Positions 22,566 to 33,500 of a DNA stretch of 64,000 nucleotides are shown piece after piece; the first letter of the stretch is position 1; each line of letters starts with the position of its first letter. The notes beneath the pieces are model-generated. The model made no database searches. It saw only the letters and a list, made by a program, of their open reading frames with translations, and had not been told where the DNA came from. Location: positions 17,822,433 through 17,886,432 of the forward strand of contig NC_053148.1 of NCBI RefSeq assembly GCF_016808335.1, read 5' to 3'. A program made the position numbers and the translations under genes. The DNA is from Panicum virgatum (Eukaryota > Streptophyta > Magnoliopsida > Poales > Poaceae).

Positions 22566-22701
22566 TTATGGGCTGTGCATAGCACTTTGGGTGGCTTTTA
22601 GCTATGACTGCTTAAAGACCACCTTCATAGTGTACCAACTACCTGATAGTGAATATTTAATCTCTGATGGACTGATTTTTCTAATATTGTGGTTGCTCTA
22701 A

Positions 22702-23108
22702 GGGCAGCTGCAATGTGCTTCAAGAGTGGTATTTATAGCCCTATAAAGACCGACTCAACATTGTGGAAGGTGGTAGTAAGGAGGGAATCATAAAGCTACC
22801 CATAGCTATAAAGACCACTCATATGAAATAAAAAATATTAAACTCTCTCACCTCACTAGCCATAATTTCTAAAGATTAAAGGGCGGGCAAAGCTGGCCTG
22901 GCCAGGCTAGCCAGGTCACCTTTAAATCCTGAACCATGCGATTCCAATCCGACGGCTGCGCGTTCCCTACTTCCGTAGTGCAGAAATCGTCGCCGGGTCG
23001 TCGCCGGTCTTCCTGCTGGCGTATACAAAAGTCCCGCGTTCACACGCTTCCACACGGCCAGTTTTTAGGTACCTGCCCCTCCCCCCTCTAAGCCAACAGT
23101 CATTCCTT
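22702..23108. other. MITE-like sequence, no gene
   Basis: 22702-22860 repeats words from the interrupted MITE (TATAAAGACC, GGTGGT, CTATGA-like) and may be a second related MITE. The rest has no recognisable content. Confidence 0.35.
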
Positions 23109-24183
23109 TCCTTTTTAGGGAAAATTGGTTGAGTACCATCAAAAGAATTGAAACTTGGAAAAAATACCATTGAAAGTTTATGTTTTAGAATACTAGCATG
23201 GAAAGTTTCCTCCGTTATAGCAATCTAGCATCCCTGTTAACTTGCCGTTAACTAGAGCTGGAAAATGAATCCAACACGGGCTGCCGGTGCCGTACGCCGC
23301 AATAGAGCTAGAGCTTGGCCACACGGAGCGCAGCAAATGCTGGTTTGCCGGCAGCACGGCCCCGCCCCGGAACCCGCGCGGGCTCAGGTCAGCGTGTCGT
23401 CCTTGCTTCTCGACCCGTCGTAGTAGCTCTTCCCCAGGTTGGCTCCGCTGTTGGCACAGCTGCAGCCCACGCACCAGCTCGCCCGTTTGCGCTGTGGTCA
23501 GCGCGTGGCTGCTACCTCTCGGGCTGCGCGTCGAGCCAATCCATGCAGCCGGTGGCGCTGCCGAGACCGGTCGCCTGCCGTGTCACCGGGCTGATCAGGT
23601 TAACCGGCTGGCGCCATAGCTCGGGCTGGCGGAGCTTGGCCGTGGCACCGAGCTCGATGGCGTCAAACGTGTTAACCAGTATGACGGCCGCGTCGCAGTA
23701 CCGCTCGCCGTGGTGCACCATCAACCGGTACAACCTCGCTGGCGCAGTCCTAGAGCGGCTGCAGGATGTAAGTGCCGGGCACTTTGACGCAGCCGGGGTG
23801 CCTGGCAGGCTCTGGCAGGTGACGGAATTTATGGAGAGGAGTGTCTTTATGGTGGCGCCAGCAGGGAGGTTGTTGAGCGAGATGGCCGGGTGGGATGCGG
23901 TGCCGACGGGCGACGACAGGGACGTCGACGGGACCGAGCCCGCGGCCTCCACCGCCCCTATACGCTGGCCACGCCTGCTGCAGGTTAGGGATGACGAGTG
24001 GGGCCCAAGTGTCATAAAGATAGGAAGGTGGAGGTGAGGTATGTTAATGTGGAGTTTACGGGGAATGGTAGAAAGCAACATCGCAGCAATCTTTCGATGC
24101 TAATTTTCTAAAGCTGAATCTGTCGATGGAAGTTTTCTAAAATCTAGATCTAATGGTATGTATCTAATTTTCCCTACTTTTTA
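23109..24183. mobile_element. Pack-MULE (Mutator-like element carrying a gene fragment)
   Basis: Terminal inverted repeats of roughly 110 bases start GGGAAAATTGG at 23118 and GGGAAAATTAG (minus strand) at 24174. Both share TACCAT, TTTTAGAA, TAGCATSGAAAG and a CTTTC/TTTC block further in. They are flanked by a 9-bp duplication with one difference, TCCTTTTTA (23109-23117) and TACTTTTTA (24175-24183); 9 bp is the Mutator signature. There is no transposase. The interior is a GC-rich glucosyltransferase fragment. Confidence 0.78.
23280..24050 (-). pseudogene. UDP-glucosyltransferase fragment (UGT72/hydroquinone glucosyltransferase-like)
   Basis: On the minus strand the text contains ASHPAISLNNLPAGATIKTLL and then, after an internal deletion, YRLMVHHGERYCDAAVILVN, TFDAIELGA, PELWRQPVNLISPVTRQ and CMDWLDAQPE. 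These are family-1 UGT segments just upstream of the catalytic half. A frame change near 23520 leads to YYDGSRSKDDADLSPRGF, which resembles the variable loop before the sugar-nucleotide (PSPG) box. The PSPG box itself and both ends of the gene are missing. It is cargo of the Pack-MULE and cannot encode a working enzyme. Confidence 0.7.
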
Positions 24184-24199
24184 CCGCGTGCGGCGTGCC

Positions 24200-25160
24200 T
24201 GCCTGAGCGCACACGCTCAACCGGCCAGCGCTCGTCCAGTTCTTCTCGGGATGGCCGGGCACGCCGGCGGCGGAGCTGGCCCGCGCGCCGGAGCCGGTCG
24301 CCTCCTGCCCCAAATTCGGTGCCTCCTCCTCCATCCTCCCTGCTCGCTGCCTTGAGTTCGACGGCGGCCGGTGGGCGGGCCTCCTCCTCAATCCTCGCTC
24401 GGCAGCGCTAGTGGAGTCCTCCATGGGGACATGGCGGCGACGGCCATGGCGCGTCCCTTGCTCCCTCCCCTTCTCCTCCGCCGCCCGCACGACTCCACGC
24501 CGTGCCGCCCCCATGGCTGCTCCCTCTCCCTCTCTCCGGCTCCTCCTCCGCCACCGGCCGCCGCCTCAGGTCCTCCGCCGCCAACGAGCCGCGCCGACCG
24601 TCCCCTCCTCGCCCCTCGCCGCCGCGCCATAGCAGCGGGCCGTGCCCCACATCACCCCCTCGTCGTCGCATCATGGCAGTGGGTCGTGCCCCGCCTGGTT
24701 CCTCGTCGCCGCGCCACCCTCCTCCCCCCTCCCTCGCGTCGCGCCTTTCCAGGGAGGAGGGAGTGCCGGGAGGAGGGGCCCGGCGAGGGAGTGGGTGGCG
24801 GCGAGGAAGCCGGCCGGCCAGGGAGGATGGAGAGCCGGGAGAAGGGGCACCAGGGATGAGGGAGCGCGTGGCAGGCCCTATGGCGAGTGCGGCAGGCCCC
24901 CATGACCACGACGCCTCCTCTCCGGCGAGATTCGGCCACCCCGGAAGACGTTGGTGCAACTTGTCGCCCCCACGAGCTTCCACTCACCGAGGCGCACCTG
25001 CCCCGCCTCACCTCCCAACGCGGCAGTGGCCCGCGCGGGGCCATGGCGGCGGATGCGGCGGCGGGAGGCACGGCGCGATCTGCGCGGCGGCAACGCTCCA
25101 AGCCCCGGCGGCGGCCGGATCCGGCTGATCTCCGAGCTCCGCGGCCGGAGCTCTAGCGCG
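24200..25160. other. GC-rich block resembling a gene 5' region
   Basis: About 950 bases of very GC-rich, CG-rich sequence have open frames in nearly all phases (for example 24502-25128 plus, 24408-24983 minus). Their translations are low-complexity Pro/Arg/Ala with no domain. The composition drops abruptly at 25160 to AT-rich sequence with pyrimidine stretches ending TTTTACAG (about 25208-25217), as at an exon to intron change. It could be a promoter and 5' exon of a gene or gene fragment. I cannot assign it. Confidence 0.3.
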
Positions 25161-25429
25161 GGAGCATTCATGAGGATTTTCCTACCTGAGATTCGCATTT
25201 ATCTCTTGGTTTTACAGGTTCTCCGTTCAGATTTTGTTTCAACCATTTCGATTTGCATTTTCTGATTGATTGGATTAACTGCAGTTCGAATCAAGCTAGA
25301 AGGGAGTACTCCTCGCACTAGGGATTTCCCAAAACTGCCTCCTAAAATGGTTTGTTTCCCACCCAGATCGATTCACTCTGCAGTGGATTTGTTTTCAGTT
25401 ACATTAGGGCTTTTCGTATGCGGGTGTTG

Positions 25430-25564
25430 CCTCTTCAAAAGAGCATCCTGCCTTTTGATTCCCCATGTCCTCCCTGGTACTTTTTAATTTTTGTCCTCTT
25501 CAAAAGAGCATCCTGCCTTTTGATTCCCCATGTCCTCTTCAAAAGAGCATCCTGCCTTTTCATT
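25430..25564 (+). repeat. Three near-identical copies of a ~32-45 bp unit
   Basis: CCTCTTCAAAAGAGCATCCT followed by GCCTTTTGATTCCCCATGT occurs at about 25430, 25495 and 25533. The third copy diverges after GCCTTTT. Each begins with a small inverted repeat, CTCTTCAAAAGAG. No function is evident. Confidence 0.85.
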
Positions 25565-26315
25565 TACGAATGTTTAAATGCTAAACGTCTTACTCAGTGT
25601 CGGTTAGATCTGCTCTCTAGCGCATTTTAATTTTTGCTAGATACATTCTCTTACCAGGGTACCATTTTCTCTGTTCTTCTGCAGATATCATTTCCATTAA
25701 CTAACCTTTACCACTTCTCTTTTTTTTTTCTATTTTACTTGCGGCTTCTACCATTTCCTTTGGAGAAGGACGCCTCACCACCTCACTGAATGCTGCGATT
25801 AAGAGTCTTGCATTGCAGGTGTTTCGTTTTTTAGTGAGAAACAGGCGTGTCAGGTTAATCCCATCAGTATACAAACAGCTGGTTTACAAAAAAAAACATC
25901 TTAGTGATCATTGCAGTTCTTTAGTTGTAGATCAAATTGAGAATACATTTCTATGTAAAGCAGTTAATTAAATACCTTACTATCAACAAAACAACGCGTT
26001 TATTAACTTATAATCAACACTTAGGAAGAAAATACATTGATTCAAGCTACAGGCCTGCATCTTGGTTATTTTTCTTGCTTCATCATTAGGCATGTCAACA
26101 ATATGACTTATCCTCGATAGCTGCTTGCTTTTAGAAAACTTCGCTACGCCAAGGCTGCACAATAATGATATTACCTACTGCTATTTAGCTTCTTTGCTAA
26201 TAAATTTGTTGGCAGCCAAAATTGGCAAATACCGAAGGCCGACCGGTCAGACCGGTCTGGCTCTGTGTAATCCGAGTCTGGTTAGATTTCCTTTGTAGAG
26301 TCAGTTTGTAACCCG
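25565..26315. other. AT-rich sequence, no gene
   Basis: Nothing coding is recognised. GACCGGTCAGACCGGTCTGG is present at 26241-26260, the same word found in several elements of the window. Confidence 0.4.
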
Positions 26316-28275
26316 ATTTGGAAGTGGAACGACGAGGTGCAAAGGGCTATTAAGGAGAAGAAGGAGTGTTTCAAGCGTCTCCATCTTGACAAGAGTGCAG
26401 CCAACATCGAGGGCTATAAATTAGCGAAGAGGGTTGCAAAGCGAGCTGTGAGTATAGCAAAAGGTAAGCCTTATGATGACCTGTATCAGCGGCTAGGCAC
26501 GAAAGAAGGGGAAAAGGACATTTATAGGATGGCTAGGATCCGCGAGCGGAAGACAAGGGACATCAACCAAATCAAATGCATTAAGTATGGGACAGATCGA
26601 CTGCTAGTGAAGGATGATGAGATCATGGATAGATGGAGAGAGTACTTCGACAAGTTGTTTAATGGGGAGAGTGAGAGCCCTACCCTTGAGTTAGATGACT
26701 CTTTTGACGATACCAATAGACGTTTTGTGAGGAGAATTCAGGAGGTAGAGATCGGGGAGGCTTTGAAGAGGATGAAGAGAGGTAAAGCGTTGGGTCCTGA
26801 TGGTATTCCCATTGAGGTGTGGAGATGCCTAGGGGATAGAGCAATAGTTTGGTTAACTAAGCTTTTTAATTTCATTTTTCGGTCAAACAAGATGCCGGAA
26901 GAATGGAGGAGAAGTATATTAGTACCTATCTTCAAAAATAAGGGCGATGTTCAAAGTTGTACTAACTACCGTTGGATTAAGCTGATGAGCCATACGATGA
27001 AGCTTTGGGAGAGGGTCATCGAGCATCGCCTAAGAAGAGGGACAAGTGTGACCCAAAACCAATTTGGGTTCATGCCTGGAAGGTCAACCATGGAGGCGAT
27101 TTTCTTAATACGACAATTGATGGAGAGATATAGGGAGCAGAAGAAGGACTTGCACATGGTCTTCATTGACCTTGAGAAGGCATATGACAAAGTACCGAGA
27201 AATGTCATGTGGTGGGCTTTGAAGAAGCACAAAGTCCCAACCAAGTACATTACCCTCATTAAGGATATGTACAAAGATGCGACGACGTTTGTCCGGACAT
27301 GTGATGGCAACACCACTGACTTTCCTATTAACATAGGCCTACACCAGGGGTCAGCATTGAGCCCTTATTTATTTGCTTTAGTGATGGATGAGATCACAAG
27401 GGATATACAAGGTGAGATCCCTTGGTGTATGCTCTTTGCTGATGATGTGGTGCTAGTTGACGAGAGTAGGGCAGGGGTTAATAGGAAGTTAGAGCTGTGG
27501 AGACGCACGTTAGAGTCGAAAGGGTTCAGACTTAGTAGGACCAAGACCGAGTACATGATGTGCGATTTCAGCGCGACTAGGCATGAGGGGGGAGACGTTA
27601 GTCTAGATGGGCAAGTGGTGGTCCAGAAGGATACGTTTCGGTATTTAGGATCGGTGTTACAAAAGGATGGCGACATTGATGAAGATGTTAGGCATAGAAT
27701 TTCAGCTGGCTGGTTGAAATGGCGGCAAGCTTCTGGCATCCTTTGTGACAAGAGGGTGCCACAAAAGCTAAAAGGCAAATTCTATAGGACAGCAATTCGT
27801 CCGGCGATATTATACGGTGCTGAATGTTGGCCTACAAAAAGACGACATGTGCAGCAACTGAGTGTAGCAGAGATGCGGATGTTGCGGTGGTTTTGCGGGC
27901 ACACACGGAGGGATAGAGTCCGGAACGAAGTTATTCGGGATAGGGTCGGGGTGGCACCAATTGAGGAGAAACTTACTCAGCATCGGCTGAGATGGTTTGG
28001 ACATGTCCAACGAAGGCCTCCTGAGGCGCCGGTGCGTAATGGGATCCTTGAGCTAGTCGATAATGTAAAGAGGGGTAGAGGTAGACCTAAACTGACGTGG
28101 GATGAGTCGGTTAAGAGAGACCTTAAGGATTGGAACATCTCTAAAGAGATAGCTTTGGATAGGAGCGCTTGGAGACTAGCTATCAATGTGCCTGAACCTT
28201 GAACTTATTTCTTTCGGGTTTCATCTCTAGCCTACCCCAACTTGCTTGGGAAAAAAGGCTATGTTGTTGTTGTAT
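26316..28275 (+). mobile_element. RTE-type LINE, 5'-truncated
   Basis: Homology starts near 26319 (WKWNDEVQ) in the middle of the usual polyprotein, so the endonuclease half is missing. One long frame covers the RT to the stop at 28202. The 3' tail CTAGCCTACCCCAACTTGCTTGGGAAAAAAGGC followed by TTGTTGTTG is typical of plant RTE elements, which end in short TTG repeats instead of poly(A). I found no convincing target duplication. Confidence 0.85.
26319..28202 (+). CDS. LINE reverse transcriptase (RTE clade), N-terminally truncated
   Basis: About 627 uninterrupted codons. RT blocks in order: [20 protein letters not shown] (about 26764), [99 protein letters not shown], and the active site [10 protein letters not shown] (FADD codons at 27435-27446). 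The C-terminal region has the RTE-type block [19 protein letters not shown] and [17 protein letters not shown]. No apurinic endonuclease is present, so it cannot move by itself, but the long clean frame suggests a fairly recent insertion. There is no ATG at the true start; the frame is simply open from the truncation point. Confidence 0.88.
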   Translation, partial: WKWNDEVQRAIKEKKECFKRLHLDKSAANIEGYKLAKRVAKRAVSIAKGKPYDDLYQRLGTKEGEKDIYRMARIRERKTRDINQIKCIKYGTDRLLVKDDEIMDRWREYFDKLFNGESESPTLELDDSFDDTNRRFVRRIQEVEIGEALKRMKRGKALGPDGIPIEVWRCLGDRAIVWLTKLFNFIFRSNKMPEEWRRSILVPIFKNKGDVQSCTNYRWIKLMSHTMKLWERVIEHRLRRGTSVTQNQFGFMPGRSTMEAIFLIRQLMERYREQKKDLHMVFIDLEKAYDKVPRNVMWWALKKHKVPTKYITLIKDMYKDATTFVRTCDGNTTDFPINIGLHQGSALSPYLFALVMDEITRDIQGEIPWCMLFADDVVLVDESRAGVNRKLELWRRTLESKGFRLSRTKTEYMMCDFSATRHEGGDVSLDGQVVVQKDTFRYLGSVLQKDGDIDEDVRHRISAGWLKWRQASGILCDKRVPQKLKGKFYRTAIRPAILYGAECWPTKRRHVQQLSVAEMRMLRWFCGHTRRDRVRNEVIRDRVGVAPIEEKLTQHRLRWFGHVQRRPPEAPVRNGILELVDNVKRGRGRPKLTWDESVKRDLKDWNISKEIALDRSAWRLAINVPEP

Positions 28276-28604
28276 GGTAGTGTACTCAGAACATCTTGAT
28301 GACCTCCCATCCCATCAGAACATCGTGACATTCTACCAGCTCATCAAATCCTTTGATATACGCTATCAGTCTTAAACTATTGACCATCTTCCTTAACCAA
28401 AAAAAAATGACAGTGGATGTTATGGCATCAGCTTCCTCATCTTATCATTACAAAGTGGCCCTGCATTTTCTTTCAGGATAAATGAAACCCTGTACAATCA
28501 TTATGCATGGGCAACAAGTATGCTTTGAGTGACCTAACATTAGCAGTTTTTACCTGCAGTACAGGTACAACCAAACGTATGAAATAATGCTACGTCTTTT
28601 TCAG
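28276..28604. other. Intron-like sequence before the first Rho-GAP exon
   Basis: AT-rich, with no frame of note. It ends in a pyrimidine tract, CTACGTCTTTTTCAG, that serves as acceptor for the exon at 28605. Confidence 0.5.
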
Positions 28605-28739
28605 GTAAGAAAAATACAATCCCCCAGGCAAGTCTAGAAAGGCGAAAAGGAGCACTACATGAGCGCCGTGTAGCACTTGAAAAAGAAGTAAGAGCTCAAA
28701 GTTAAGTTCTTATTTTTTTCCTCCCTGTATTGGAAACAT

Positions 28740-29425
28740 AATATACCTGTGTTACAGGGACACGCGTGTCCAAAATTTTTTTGGCGCGTCGACGCGTATC
28801 GGCGCATCGATTCACGTCGGATACGATTCAACTCGTATCAGACACGCCGCAGCCATGTCTGGGTTGAACGGACCTTTGCACCGGCCGCCGTCCTCCGCCA
28901 CGCCCGCCCGCGCCGGCCGCCGTCCTTCGCCGCACCCACGCCGGCCGTCACCGCCTCCTCCCGCACCGGCCGTTGGCCTCCACCGCGCGCTGGCTGATGG
29001 CCGCCGTCCTCTGCCTTGCGCATCGGCTTTTCCATCTGAGGGGGAAAAGTGATGGGGAAGAGAGAAGGGGCGTCGGGAGATAGGGGATTTGGGAGGCTGG
29101 GAGCACGCCAGCGGAAGAGATAAGGGGGAGAGCGCCAGCAGAAGAGATAAGGGGGGGAGAGAGAGGGGAGTTGGGCTGGGATGTTACTGTGTTACATGGG
29201 CTGGTTACTTGCTTGTTTCAGTATTTCACCATGTTGATTACTTGCTTGATGCATGTTTTGCGGATGTAAACTTGAATATTTGCATATTTATTAGTAAAAT
29301 TTGAAAACAAAAAAATATATTAGACGAATCCCCAAATCCTGTTTTTTAGAATTTGCCGAATCGGACACCTACACCCGAGTCGGATTCCGATACCTGCACC
29401 TGTGTCCATGTAACACAGGAATATA
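28740..29425. mobile_element. 674-bp element with terminal inverted repeats, flanked by AATATA
   Basis: The left end is CCTGTGTTACAGGGACAC (28746) and the right end, read inward on the minus strand, is CCTGTGTTACATGGACAC (29419): 18 bases with one difference. AATATA flanks both sides (28740-28745 and 29420-29425). Both sub-ends carry GTATCGG/GACAC/CGATTC words. The interior is GC-rich (28850-29170) with a repeated GAGATAAGGGGG and no recognisable protein. It sits in the intron after the first Rho-GAP exon. The six-base duplication does not fit hAT (8), Mutator (9), Tourist (3) or Stowaway (2), so I leave the superfamily open. Confidence 0.68.
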
Positions 29426-30428
29426 CTCCAGCTATCTTGTCTTTGTTTCCCTAAGAGATTATACGAGACAGGGTTTAAACCTGAATAACTATCGATAAAC
29501 ATAAGATACCGTGCATGAAGGTGAATATTGTTGTAGTAGCAATTATGCCTCAACTACTATCCAAACATCTGAACCAAAGAAGCCTGAGAAATTGTTCCTT
29601 ACTCCTTGCATTTTAAATGCCAACAGATGCCTGCCACTTTGCTCAAGGTTTGAGCATGGTGCTGAGTCAGATGAGCTGTTTGGCCTTGTCTATTTGAATG
29701 ACCAAGACAACTGATACACATTATTGTAACAAGTACTTAAACTCATTCTTTTTTTCCCTTTTTAAATCATGAATACCTTTATTGAAACAAACAATTCCTC
29801 GCTGTAAATAGTTATGAATCATGTTTTATGTACACGGAACATCTTCCTGATGACAACAAACTGATTCAAGTCCTGATTCTATTTGATGCACTGATTATGC
29901 AGACAATTCCTTTTACCTCACATTTTATCAAAAAAGATATATTCTCGGCAAGGCCCAGTGAAGCATCTTTTTGAGTAACACTGCACGTGCTTTTCACTTT
30001 TTCCTTCCTTCAAATAACTCAAAGTATTGTCATGCATTGTGGCCAGTACTCCATTGAACATAACTTTGTCATAAACATGTATCCATCCAACAATAGACCA
30101 TATAGTCTGCTATACACTGAAGATGGTATTTCTGCCTCTTTCTTGTTTCTTTTTTTCCTTCTTAATGAAATGATGCGCAGCTCTCCCATGTGTTCGAAAA
30201 AAAGAAAAGAGCAAGAACTTAAACATGTAGATATTTCCATTCCTTTTCCAGTATTTCAGCTGCTTTTGATTTCCCAGCCTCTCCTGTTTCATATCTGTTC
30301 CCTACCCCTGAGTTATGTCTCAGAACTCAAAACCATGTTGTACTTATGTGCTTCTGAAATTGTTTTGTTATGCTCACATCGTTCTGCATTTTTCTCAGTT
30401 CAACATGAATAATTTGCACATTCAGCAG
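29426..30428. other. Remainder of the Rho-GAP intron
   Basis: AT-rich with scattered short frames. No domain was recognised. It ends in TTTTTCTCAGTTCAACATG... and the acceptor TTCAGCAG at 30421-30428. Confidence 0.4.
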
Positions 30429-30507
30429 GTGGAAAACTTACGAGACCAGCCGCAGAAGGAGAGAAATTTAAGGGCTTCATTGCAGTCCGGGTTAATGAAT
30501 ATGCGAA

Positions 30508-33500
30508 GAGGATGTGGCAGAACCATCTGAATTATCCCGGCTCAAGTGCACAGGCCATCACCAAAAAGGCAACACCGGCTCAAACGCACTTCAAACGGAA
30601 CAATTCTTGGTCTGTCGGGTAATGTCCCGATGCAACCACCGATTTTCGGATCGAACAAGCTACCCCGCACGAAGGCGAGTCCAGAGATATTATAACCACA
30701 ATTTTACAACACAGGCAATGTAATGATTACAAACCAGTTCAAACCATTATTACAAAGCTAAATTTAGTAAAAACATTTATACAAGCCTTAAGTGTAAAAC
30801 TTCAGAGTTTAAACAGCGGAAGATAAAACATGACGGCTACAATACGCCCCAAAAGTATACCAGGCTAGCCCAAGCATGGTATCACTCGTCATGGTCATTG
30901 CCGGCTGAAGACGTATCCCACTCTACGGACCAGCCAGGAGGTAACGAGCAGGGATGGGTCAGGCTAGCGACCTGGTCCTCAAAACTCATACCTGAAAAAG
31001 AGTTTCAACAGCAAGGCTGAGTATTATAATACTCAGGAAGACTTAACCGTCAACGGGTATACGTAGCCCACTTTAGCTAGACTATGCAAGGTTCTGTGAG
31101 GCTCTGGTTTTCCTTTTGCTGAAAAGCAATAAAGAGTAGGTCCTTACTTTCAAGTTTTAACTTTCAAGATTTTAGTGGATTAACGATTCTATGTAAGCAA
31201 CTACTATCCAATCATGGTAGAACTCTAAGCAAACATCAAGATTGATCATAATATTGTTGCTCTTATTACTCTGTGTGGCAAAGAGATCAAGCAGTCCCAA
31301 ACTGTGAGAAGCAGACGATTCGAATTAAATTTATTAACCTAGCCAGGCAGACCTAACACACACGTTTGGAACACCGTCGGGTCATTCCCAAACAACCGTT
31401 TGCCTTTCTTTCCGGCTTGTGGATAGGAACACTCTCCCCGACTACAGGGCACCAACTTCATCCCTGCACCCGTGGTGTTGATCAACATAAACATAATTTA
31501 AAAACCTATTTCTAAGAGAGAGTGTCAGTATATCCACTCCCCGGTCCAATCGGTTACTAGGCTTACCGCGTACCATATTTACGGCATGTGGCTAGTACGT
31601 TCAAAAACTTAACCAGCACTACCACACACCACGACTTTAGCAAGTTCATCAACACAGACGGGGTCTCACATAAAGTCATGATATCGAACACAACCCCGTC
31701 CGTCGTCCTTATATTGATAACAGAAAGTAAACAAGCAGTTCCTATAAAGCTCGCGAGTGACAGGCAATCACTCGACTTTTACCGGTCCTATAAGCTTAGC
31801 AATTATTCGAACTCAGGTCTAGTGTTCAGTACATAGGTCCCTAGGATCATGCATCTAGGGTTTCAATTCAAATCCTAAGAACTGTAAATGCATAAGCAAG
31901 TAATAACAATAAATGATAATACTTTGAAATATAGGTTATGTCCGGGGCTTGCCTTCTCGGTAGTCGCTAACTATTTCAGCTCTAGGCTCTTCCGAACTTT
32001 GGTCCGGGGCTTCAGTTAGTACGGCGGTGTTCGCTTGAGCTTCGAGATCACCTCCTTCGGAATCTGGGATCAGCTCGTACGTCCCGTCCGACAAAGCAGT
32101 CGTATCTATATGTAATGCAAGAACAGTATTATAAACACACATGGGCAATCGTTTATAGAGTAGTTAATTAACATTTCTAACTACACAAGGCATCATGATC
32201 AACAGCACAAGAAAGCTATACTAACTGCATAAAGTGAGTGGTGGTTGATTCCTATAGCAATTAAATCAAGGTTTGCTAATAAATAAACAACTTAGATCAC
32301 AAATAGTAATAAATTTAGCAAAAATTACCCTAAATAGAACATGAACAGAGTAAGCTCTCCTGTAAAATTCATGCCAAAACATGTAGCCAATTATTCATAA
32401 CAATTCAATCATTCAGACCACACCTAGAACAAGATTGAATTACATAGATAAACTAAAGCAAAATAGAAGCTCTTTTTTAACAGCAGGCCTACACAGGGAT
32501 GAATTAGCTACTGTGAATTTTTCATGATTTTATCTAGACAGAATTAAATCTGAGAAAAATAAACAAAACAGACACCAAATTAACAAAATTCATTTTTAGC
32601 TCCTGTTCTAGTCATGAACTGATGCTCAAACTTCATGTACAAGCTAAGATTCTTCAAAAGAACACTCAAGAATATTTTCATTATTTATCATCTGAATAAA
32701 CTATTTATCATAATTAAAGTCTAGCAAACAAGGATTAAATCAAATAAATAGGTACACATGAGAACTGACCACGAAATTTTTATAGCAATACTAGTGTTAC
32801 AAGAACAAACTACCATCAAAATTTCACTGCAAGACATGGCTTCAAACATCTGTTAAGAAAAAGATAAAACAACTAGTATTTATGGACCTAGTAACACAAA
32901 TTAACCTTTACAGCAAAAACTTTCAACAAACACCCAAGATATTATGATCCAACTGCATAGAGCTTTACACAAGGATTCCATAACATCAAGATTTGCTATT
33001 TTACGAATTTTCTACGAATTTATACTGAATTTAAAAGTTCACAGAAAATCATAACAAAGAAGTCCCTAAATGCATTATTCATCTGAGTCACGGGGTTTGC
33101 AGACAGCCCCCTGGGCTTTTGTTTCTTTCAACACAAGGTCCTTGGCCGTGGGGAAAAGAACAGAGGGAGGATGGCCGGCCTTTACTGGGGCCTCGGCTCA
33201 CCGGCGGCGAGGGCTGGGTTGGGGGAAACGAAGAAGAGGTCGATGCGCACCTCCTGGTGCTTGGAATCGAGGCTGGGGTGGTCGGGAAAGAGGGTGTCGA
33301 CGGCGAGTGGCGGCTTGCGGAGCTCTGCTACGGCGGCGGGGTGACTCCGGTGGCTCTGGGCGACGATGGTTGACTCGGTGAGCACCATTTGGAGTGTGGG
33401 ATAGTCTTGGGAGGGTCAATTCGAGCAATGGATGGCTAGGGTGGTGGCTCCACAGCAGACAGAGATGCGGCGGCGGTGAGGATCGACGGTGAGGGGGTTC

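Larger units (their letters stand above)
18496..22570 (-). mobile_element. Complete LTR retrotransposon, non-autonomous, TSD TTATG
   Basis: Two LTRs (18501-18918 and 22150-22565) bound the element, and TTATG is repeated at 18496-18500 and 22566-22570. It reads on the minus strand: the LTR starts TGTCAGACCCGGG and ends AACACCGACA, a TATATAAGG box lies in the minus strand of each LTR, and TGGCGCGCCATGTAGGGG next to the right LTR is a plausible primer-binding site. The 3.2-kb interior has no RT, integrase or RNase H. It carries one decayed gene on the opposite strand (20614-21618). By eye the LTRs differ at about 34 of ~413 aligned positions plus small gaps, so this is an old insertion. Confidence 0.9.
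18258..22701. mobile_element. Tourist-type MITE split by an LTR element
   Basis: The outer ends are GAGCAAGGTTAATG (18261) and ATTGTGGTTGCTC (ending 22698), which begin alike when read inward (GAGCAA). TAA flanks both sides (18258-18260 and 22699-22701). TAA is the target preference of PIF/Harbinger (Tourist) elements. Without the LTR insertion the MITE would be about 370 bases. The word TGATAGTGAATATTTAAT occurs on both sides of the insertion (about 18475 and 22643), so the MITE had an internal repeat. Confidence 0.6.

Noticed and set aside
24408..25156. Several long frames on both strands in the GC-rich block
   Set aside because: All phases are open because of base composition; translations are Pro/Arg/Gly low complexity with no motif.
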